In this document: in pieces, positions 56,385 to 64,000 of the stretch
How positions within the stretch are numbered: the first letter of the stretch is position 1
Layout of the letters: each line of letters begins with the position of its first letter
NCBI GenBank assembly: GCA_030760725.1
Contig: JASWHV010000005.1
Span: 27,475,241-27,539,240 of the forward strand
From: Neostapfia colusana
Taxonomy: Eukaryota > Streptophyta > Magnoliopsida > Poales > Poaceae
Direction of reading: 5' to 3'
DNA: 64,000 nt
Made by a program: the position numbers and the translations under genes
The notes under the pieces: model-generated
What the model saw: only the letters and a program-made list of their open reading frames with translations
What the model was told of the DNA's origin: nothing
Databases searched by the model: none

Positions 56385-59300
56385 TGTGATGGACCGAAAT
56401 CTGTACATTCCAGGATCACAGAGGGTGGTGCCGCACGATGCGACACACGATAGAACACACGATAAGAAACATAGTATTACAATAAAAATTACTGAATTTG
56501 TACAAAAGTAGTACACTCCTCAGTTACAACTCCTGTATAGAGTCTACTACAGCGGAAGGTATTTATACAACTCACGCCAACACCTAACTTGCAAAAGTTG
56601 GTTGTCCGGCCCTACGGACAACCCACACTAGCTCCACTCAGCCTCAACACGGCATGTATGGCTCTCACACAGCGGTAGTCCCCGACAGAGGGTAGCCCTC
56701 GCCGGTGGACTGTACTGCGAGTCCGTGGGGTACTCCTCACCTGCAAACACTTATAGCAGCAACCGTGAGCATGATGGCTCAGCAAGTCTTAACCGACTCT
56801 CCTACACATGAAACTCTACATGCAAGTCATACTCCAATATAGGATGAAAGTTTGCAGCAAAAGGACGCGCCTACAAGTTCATCCTTAATTCCTCTTTTAG
56901 CCACAAGTTAATGGTTCATGAATCTGAAATTTAGTGAGCAATATTTGGTGGCACACATGTAGCAATACAAATTATACATATCAGCAGTATTGAATCACAA
57001 CGTTCCATATTTTAACCTACGTCATGACACAGTGAACAAGTGGTACTCATAACCGCGAGGGACGGTGAATCGACTCGTTATACACCTGCAGGTCTGAATA
57101 GCATGTCACATACGCCCATCCGTAGAGCTGCACAGCACGCTCACTCGATGTCGTACGGCACAGCCTTTCACCAAACAGCCCAAACGTCGAACCGGTCACA
57201 CCCAAACGGACAGGAGGTTCCCTACACGGAGCATCTCTCTATGCCCATTAGCGGATTACCACCTTTCTGCTCTCAACCTACACCTATAAATCGATGCGTT
57301 ATGCCTCGACGCCCGGAGGTATAGGTTACATCAGTTTATCGGACCCCATATATCCGATATGCCTTCGGTACATTCAAACTTGTCCAGTGGGGCAGCACAC
57401 GGATAGGTCCTCAATCGACACGGACAGGGCTACGCACACAAGACTTCCTCTTGCTGCGTCCTAGCCCCTGCCTAGTCTCATTTTCTTACTAAAGTGATCT
57501 CACCTCTTGAACCAATCCCATATGTGGCGAACCCTATACTCGCGAGTAGATTCCAACTACGCGACTTGTACCGAAGTCTATAAACATTAAGACAAGCATG
57601 ATCTACTCGAGGACTTAGACACTACTCTCACTCTGTTTGGAATAACCTGGTTATGCATTTGGGGTTTCAATCATCCTACACCTAATGCACATGCATACTC
57701 CAAGCTAAATGAATATGAAGCAAAACTTCATAAACTTGTTAAATGCAAACCGGGGCTTGCCTTGTTTCTGCTGGTCAGGGTTAGTGTCTCCTCCAGAGGT
57801 ATGAAGTCCAGTATCTCCAGGGTCTCCTCGCGTTCAGCGACTATACGAAATCAATTCAATCGATATGTCAAATTTAAATGCAAATGTGTTGAATTTAGCG
57901 TATAAAGACTATAACTCTAACTAGACATCCCATTTGGATCTGAAACTTTTACTGTGGCTTGTTAAGAACCTAACCCGAGACTTGACAACATTTCATTTGA
58001 AATCAAGCTCATTTGAGCTCTGCACAAATAAAAGTCTAAATGGTCATTACTAGAGCTTCTAATGATTTCCAGGGATTTTCATGGATCAAACCATTACTTT
58101 CTGGAAACTAGAATTTTAGATGGTTCTAGTGGAGTTGGTGTCATGTAATTTGAAGAATCCTAGAGCAGGTTATGCCCTAATCAAGATTTGAGAAAATTCT
58201 GAAAATGTTTCTCTATATTTTTCTATTTTATCAGGGCAATTCACTTAATCACACCATTAGGGGGAATAAATGAACATATATGGATCTGAAATTTTTCATG
58301 TGGCTCAACGATTTTCAAATGAACGTCCTAGCCAAATTTCAGAAAATATTAAGTTTCAGGAACTGAAACTTCTTTTTCTGGATAGTACTCAGAGAGATGA
58401 ATCCAACAAAATTTGGTTCACTAAATTTGGAGCCTCCAGGCAGAAATTATGGGCATTTGAAGTTGAACTAAAATCTGAAATTGTTGGAAATGTTTAAACT
58501 CTGGTTGTGGGCCCCACTATTTAAAATCGGACCACTGAGCTCGCGGCCACACCGCAGCCCATGGGGTTTCACCCGCGCTGCCGCACCGGATCACAGACGC
58601 AAACTGATCCCTGCTGGAAAACAGAGGCTGACCGGTGGGACACGCCCCCCCCCCCCCCCTCGTCTTCCTCGCGACACCCGCGCTCCGCACGGCGGCGCAT
58701 TCCTGCGAGGCTCGCCGCCCGTCGCTCTACTGCTCGATGCTCGATCAAACTTGCCGCCTGGGCCTAAGTTCGCACGAGGAACATTCTGAGGGGGTCGGCT
58801 AGGGTTGGAGATGGCCAGAAACTATCCTCCGACAGTGACAGCGGTGGTTCCAACTCCGGTGATGTCGCCCGAGCAATACAGGACCTTATTTTTGGAACGG
58901 TTTCTTCCTACAGTTCCGTGGTGACATGCTGAGCACAAAAATGAACTCGGTTTGTCAGGGAAACGGCCGAAGCTAGGATCTCACCGTTGACATAGAGCTA
59001 AAAACAGCGGCGATCGGAAAAACTTGAAGAACAGCACCCATAGTTGATGGTTTTTGCCGGTTGTTGATCCTAGAGGTTTTTTGGAAGGCCTAGGACTTAT
59101 GAATAAAGGAAAATGAGGTGGTATGGACTGATCACCAAGAATTTTGAGTCGAGTCCCCTCTCGGTCTTAAGAACGGGTAATCGGTAAACCTAAAAATACT
59201 CCCTCGCTACTGAACGAAATGGAGGAAGGCGTTCAACAGAAAATCGAGGAGAGGATGGCGCGTGTTTTTACTGTATGTGATTTCCCGAGTTGTGGACTGT

Positions 59301-60175
59301 ATCGCGGAGACGACGGGGAGCCGAGAGGCGCTCTGGCAGTGAGAAACAGAGAAGACACGCGCGCGTGAGTGAGGGCAGCAGCGGTGAAATGGTTCCGGGT
59401 GTGGCCGAACGACGTGGGGAGGACGTCTTCACACAGTCTGATCTCCGGAGCATGAGGTGGAATTGTGATTTCGTTGGGGCGGGGTTCAACCGCGCGCTGG
59501 CGAGCTCTCGGTGCTCGTCCGAAGAGCAGAGCCGGTTTGCTTCTGTGTAGCTGACCAGTGGGCCCTCTCCCCTCTATTCTTTTCCATTTTTCACTGATAT
59601 TTTCCCCCACAACTACTCACAATGAAAAGCTGTACTTCCACACAAAGTCATGGTTCTAATTTTTGAAAATTCAAATGGACTTAAATTTTGGTGCAGAACT
59701 TGAAATGTATTTGGCTCTTTGAATTTGAATTTAAAATTCAGTTTCAAATTAATCCAAATATAGCTCCTGACAAGATGAACTTTAATGAGGATGAAAATTG
59801 GTGGAGTAACTCATAAAAATGTGCTGAGTTTGAATATGAAGTCAACATTTGAATCCAAGTGATGAAAGTGGCTGCAACTTGAATTTGCATTCAAATTGGC
59901 CCTTTTTGCAAATTTATCCAAAAGTGCCTCAAAAGAGTTTGAACTTGCATGAAACTTGGCATGAGCATTCCTAAGAATGTTTAGGGCTTAATGTTGAGCT
60001 CAGACCCTCATGTTTACAAGCCTGAACTCCTACTTTTGAATTAGTGAGTTTTCCTCTAATTGTCTTGTTGGTGGTGATTACTTGCTCTTCACAAGTGTTC
60101 ATGAGCTATCCACAAAATGAGCTGGTTTGTGGTGTATGAAGAACACTCTAGCAAGTAAAATCTTGGGCTTTTACA
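56385..60175 (-). repeat. 5' LTR of element D
   Basis: This 3791-bp LTR begins TGTAAAAGCCC at 60175 and ends CCATCACA at 56385 on the minus strand. It interrupts LTR H, whose sequence continues from 60176. AGTTC (60176-60180) should be the target duplication; the partner is off-window. A run of 15 C lies at 58645-58659. A decayed version of acidic block A (57761-57840, ILDFIPLEE) and of the LTR-end hairpin (56427-56447) are visible. Plus-strand frames here have no recognisable product. Confidence 0.85.
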
Positions 60176-62819
60176 AGTTCCTGGTCACATGAAAGTGTTT
60201 TGATCCAAAATTCAGTACTTTTACTTGAGTAGTTCCCCCAGAATAATTTCCTAAGCAGTGATGCAAAAAGGAATTAATTGTGACGTAAATTGCACTTTCA
60301 TGCCAAATCAAGTGAACTACCATTTCAAGTATGAATCATAGAGCATGTCTGAATTTCCCAGGATTTTTGGAGCTAAGGATTGCCTAGAATGAATTTGTCA
60401 AAGTGGAAATTTTTCTGAAAAGTTTCTGGACACTTTTTAGTACAGTAGCTTGTACTTTGAAAATTCCTACGCAAATCATCGACAAATGAGCTGAAAACTT
60501 GCAAGGAAGTCAATAATATCCTACAGAATATTCTGGTAAAATTTGGGAATTTTTGAATGAACCAAACTCCCTCAATAATTCTTTTACACAAAATTTTAAA
60601 AGAATTACAAAAAATTTATTATTGACTTTCATAAAATTGGGGTTTAATTTTTGAATAGATCTTTGAATTCTGAATCTAATACAATTTGAATCACTCAATT
60701 TGGAGTTTCCTACACATAGATATGAATTTCTAAAGTTGGAGCTAAATCTGGAATTGTTTTTCTATTGAAAACTCGAGCTGGGCCCACGGTTCAAACTGCA
60801 GCCAATTGGATTCGAGGATACACGGGCTACGGGGTTTTCAGCTGTGTAGCCGCACCGGATCCTGAGACACAGCCAATCCCGGATTTAAAATACACCTGCT
60901 GACAGGTGGGCCAGCCCCACCCTTCTTCTTTCTCTCACCCTCTTTCCCGCGTGCGCCCTCTCCCTCACCGGACAGAGGTGGCGCCTCGCTGGAGTGAGGT
61001 TTATGGCCGCCTCTCGGCCGGTGGCTCACTGCCTGGGGGTTTTCAGCTACGGGGAATCATTTTGTGGGGTCGGCGCTAGGTGTTGATGGCCGGAACTAGG
61101 TCGGCGGCGGGCGGCGGCTTCGGTGAAGCTTCGGTGCCGATGACCGGTTACCCTAGCCCGCCAAAAGCTCCAGTGATCAGCTCTAAAGCATCCTTGGATG
61201 CTAGGAAAGCTCAGCTAATACGCAAACAAGCGCAGAACCGGCAGCTACCATGCTTTCACCGTGCGCCCGAGAGGTGCTGCGACGTTCGAGCTCGGGAAAA
61301 CTTGAATTAGCTCACGCACAATCGTTTTCTAGCTAGGGTTGTGTATGAAAATTGACCGCTAGCCAATCTAGTTCATGTGTGCATGATTTGGTGGCCTAAA
61401 AACAAGAACTGATTGATAATTTCTCGGTTTCATACCGAGAGGTCGAGTTGCGCCCTCTGAAGGAAAAATTCCGAATTGGCACTCGGTGGTCCATGGCTCG
61501 GCTTGAGGTTTGGCGAGGAGCAGAGGGAAGCTCCGACGCTTCTTTGGGAGTCCTTTCTCAGGTGTTAAAACCTCCTGCGCGGGCTCTCCACGTGCGCCCC
61601 GAGTAGCCGTAGCTTTCGGTCGCCGCAAGGGAGTTGTGTTCTCGGTGCTGGAAGCTTGAACTAGCCCCTTTGTGTGTCGAGAAGGTAGGAGAGGATCCCT
61701 CTATGCCGTTTTGCAGCTCGGGGAGCTCTGTGGGCACGAGTTTGGGCGGTTCCCGATCAACTGCCCAAGGCAGCACTACGTTTCTGTTCTTTTCCCGTGC
61801 GAGGAAAAACCGGCTATGGTGTCTCGGTTTCATGAGCAAAAGGATCACCTCGCACGCTGATGGGGGCACGACCTGGTCTCCAGCACGTCAAAGCACCAGG
61901 AGGTGGCCTCTGTGGTGCATGCGGTGGCGCCGGGAAAGGGTTCCGTTGCTTCGAGTCTGAACAGAGAGTGGAGACTTAGGGTGCAAGTGTAATTGGCTCA
62001 ATGACAGGTGGGGTCCACTTCTTTCTCCCCTCTTCTTATCCTCCCAAAAGATCTAAATTTTTGGCAGGTGATCCAAATTCCATTTGGAGAGTTCAAATTC
62101 AGATGTCACTTCGACATACGACAAGGTTTCATCCAAACGGACATTCAATTTGAATTCAAATGTTATTCGATGGTCCCTTTGAATTACTTAGTCATGCACC
62201 TCCAAGTTTTTGCAAAATTTGCATTCCCACACATTTAGAGCTGAGGATCTCAAATGTAGAATCAGATTTTAAATTTGGATGCTGCACATATAAAATTTGC
62301 ATCAACAGTTTGAAAGCCTCCTTTGTGATGACCCATTTGAATTTTAGTGAAAATTTTGGTTTGCTCATAGCCCATGCTTGATCACTCTTGGTCCTAATCT
62401 GAACCTCACAAGTTCAGTTTGAATTTGCCTTTCAAATTTGAATTAAGCACAAATTCACAAATGATCTCAATTAACTCCTTTTAAGCCCACCCTAAAATCA
62501 AAAGGTTGCCACCATGACTTTCCTCAAATTCAACTGTATGAGGTTTCACGTGTATTCAAAAGTTCGACAGCAATTGAGGTGATCATTGAGTCTAAAGATC
62601 TGCTTTTTATTCGGTCACATGCAGATGTATGATTTACACATGGGTTTAACTCCACATTGGTCCTATGACATTCAAATGAATCGTTGAACCCATGTTGTTG
62701 AACCCCATGTACACCATCCCGTGTAAGAAAGTTTTTTTAAGTCCCATTATTCATTTATCAGAAACACAACGATGCTCAAACATCCGTTTCTTTGCATTCA
62801 CATTTTTGGGACTTTTACA
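60176..62819 (-). repeat. LTR H, promoter-side part, truncated by element D
   Basis: On the minus strand this begins TGTAAAAGTCCC at 62819. It matches by eye the G LTR between about 4110 and 6514, including the stretch around TCACANGAAAGT near 60190 and the start region. About 1.9 kb of the LTR is missing because D is inserted at 60175. No polypurine tract precedes 62819, so H is a 5' or solo LTR inserted into the sequence at the right edge. H and G are copies of the same LTR family. Confidence 0.75.
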
Positions 62820-63000
62820 TTGGGGGATACCCATCCACCAGAGATCCAAACACAGCTAAAATACCAAAAGTTTCTCTTCATTTCACAAAGGGTGAGCCAG
62901 TATCCCCCACAAATTACAAAAGTGAAACAAAAACCCAAGGAGGAGCCCTAACTACGCAGAGGGATCATCCATTCTTCACTTCTTGTCCTCCTCATCCTTG
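62820..63000. other. Short unassigned stretch next to LTR H
   Basis: This is the flank into which LTR H inserted; TTGGG (62820-62824) would be its target duplication. Nothing else is recognised here. Confidence 0.4.
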
Positions 63001-64000
63001 ATTGCTCCTCCGGGACGAGCTCGGTTAAGGAGATTGCAACCGGGTAACCTCAGCCCTAGCTCCTTCAGGACCCGCCAATGGCTCACGAAAGCTGCAAAGA
63101 AGATGAATATCAAGGGCAGGGTAGTGAGACAGCATGACCCCTAATGCCACTCGGGCCCCGCAGAAGACCCCGGCTCCCCCGACATCCCATCGTCGACCAT
63201 CCACCGTACCGAGCGCCTTGGCCAGCCGAACGGATAGCCCGACTCCAGACCAGTCACCAAGCACTAAGTCACAGATTGACCGCCCGGCGCCCCATAGGCT
63301 GGCAAGCTCTGACTGAAGCTCTGAAATGCGCTGGGTGACTTGCCGGAGACACGACTCTGGGGGACGTGACTTCGCCGAGGTGGTGGACAACATCGGACCC
63401 AGAATCCGGTCGCAAGTCGCCGCCACCAGGTGCCGAGCCTTCTCCAATGCTCACTCCTAAGTAGAGAGACAAGCATGAAGACTCTCGACATCCTCCCTCT
63501 GAGCTTCAGACAAATCCTCAGCGACGTTAACGCGCCCCTGCGTTTCTGCAACAAGACGTACCACCAAGATGTCAAGCCGACACGGACGCGGAAGGTCGAA
63601 AGAAGAAGGAGAAGAAGGGACAAACCCGCGATTTGGTCCCTTGTCCTCTCCACGACAACCAGGGGGGCTTCCAGGATCTCCCAGAGGTAGGCCGATATCT
63701 CCTCCGCGGCCTGAGCCATGCCCCCTTGAATGGTCTTGGCGACCGCGTGAAGGAGGGCGAGCTCCGCGAAAGACGACGGCACCCCCTTGATCACGGCCTT
63801 AGTCTCCTGAGCCGTTCCCTTCGCAAAAGCCCGGGCCCTCTCGAGCTCTGCCTGCACCTCCGCCAGCTCGGCCTCCACACGGTGGCGACGATCCTCGCTC
63901 TCGTGACGATGCCGGGAGTCCTCAGAAGCTCGGCAAAAGAGTTACGAACAACGAAGGAGAGACCTCTTGTCAGGACCCAATAATCCACAACAGCAAGGAA
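63001..64000 (-). pseudogene. Degraded coiled-coil ORF, probably from another retrotransposon
   Basis: On the minus strand a Glu/Ala-rich heptad region (MEAELAEVQAELERARAF) begins at 63878. It is followed by FAELALLHAVAKTIQGGMAQ and then loses frame near 63640. A second frame (63447-63025) carries ISELQSELASL, VCGARVALGV-like hydrophobic helices and GPEGARAEVTRLQSP. The composition recalls the coiled-coil ORFs found in some plant gypsy elements and annotated as 'putative gypsy type transposon', but I do not recognise a specific family and no enzymatic motif is present. It is cut by the window edge and at least once frameshifted. Confidence 0.35.

Noticed and set aside
58645..58659. Run of 15 C as a functional element
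   Set aside because: A single homopolymer in one old LTR is most simply slippage or a sequencing uncertainty.
1..64000. Host genes, tRNA or rRNA genes
   Set aside because: None seen. The tRNA-like text (TGGTATCAGAGC and complement) occurs only as primer binding sites or their duplicates next to LTR ends.

Overview
The window looks like intergenic heterochromatin from a large plant genome, most probably a grass. I find no host gene, tRNA, rRNA or other non-transposon gene. Almost every base can be assigned to long-LTR Ty3/gypsy retrotransposons with LTRs of 3.3-4.3 kb. Where the pol end is visible it carries a C-terminal chromodomain (Tekay/Del-type chromovirus, assigned from protein motifs only). 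All primer binding sites are of the initiator-Met tRNA type (TGGTATCAGAGC or decayed versions). All calls were made by eye; no alignment or database search was run.

The layout is a stack of nested insertions, resolved from LTR ends (TG...CA), 5-bp target duplications and split reading frames. At the right edge (62820-64000) is a degraded minus-strand coiled-coil ORF. Next to it is part of LTR H (60176-62819, minus). H is interrupted by element D (minus): 5' LTR 56385-60175, leader, and gag-pol from 54412 leftward. D is interrupted three times: by complete element C (37135-52504, plus, duplication GTAAT), by complete element B (24864-36482, plus, duplication CTCCT), and by element E (minus, 5' LTR 21081-24686). 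E is interrupted in its upstream ORF by element A (minus, 5' LTR 15443-18859). A is interrupted by a solo LTR of its own family (11467-14906, duplication CTTCT) and, near the end of integrase, by element G (minus, 5' LTR 2209-6514). G's gag runs off the left edge. The left edge is therefore five insertions deep.

Relative age follows from the nesting: H, then D, then E, B and C; within E, A; within A, the solo LTR and G. C is the best preserved, with near-identical LTRs and a gag-pol frame broken only by two nonsense codons. A, B and D carry many lesions.

Four observations go beyond ordinary retrotransposon annotation. (1) A's extra ORF upstream of gag begins with a histone H3 tail look-alike containing TARKSTGG, in H3 register. 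(2) The LTRs of C and E contain two short acidic coding blocks, bounded by splice-like signals including a GC donor, that join in one frame. (3) B's LTRs carry a tandem-repeat array with 8 and 10 CACGTG (G-box/ABRE) cores just upstream of a TATA box. (4) Two hairpins, one near the LTR end and one in the leader, keep their pairing while the stem sequence changes between families.
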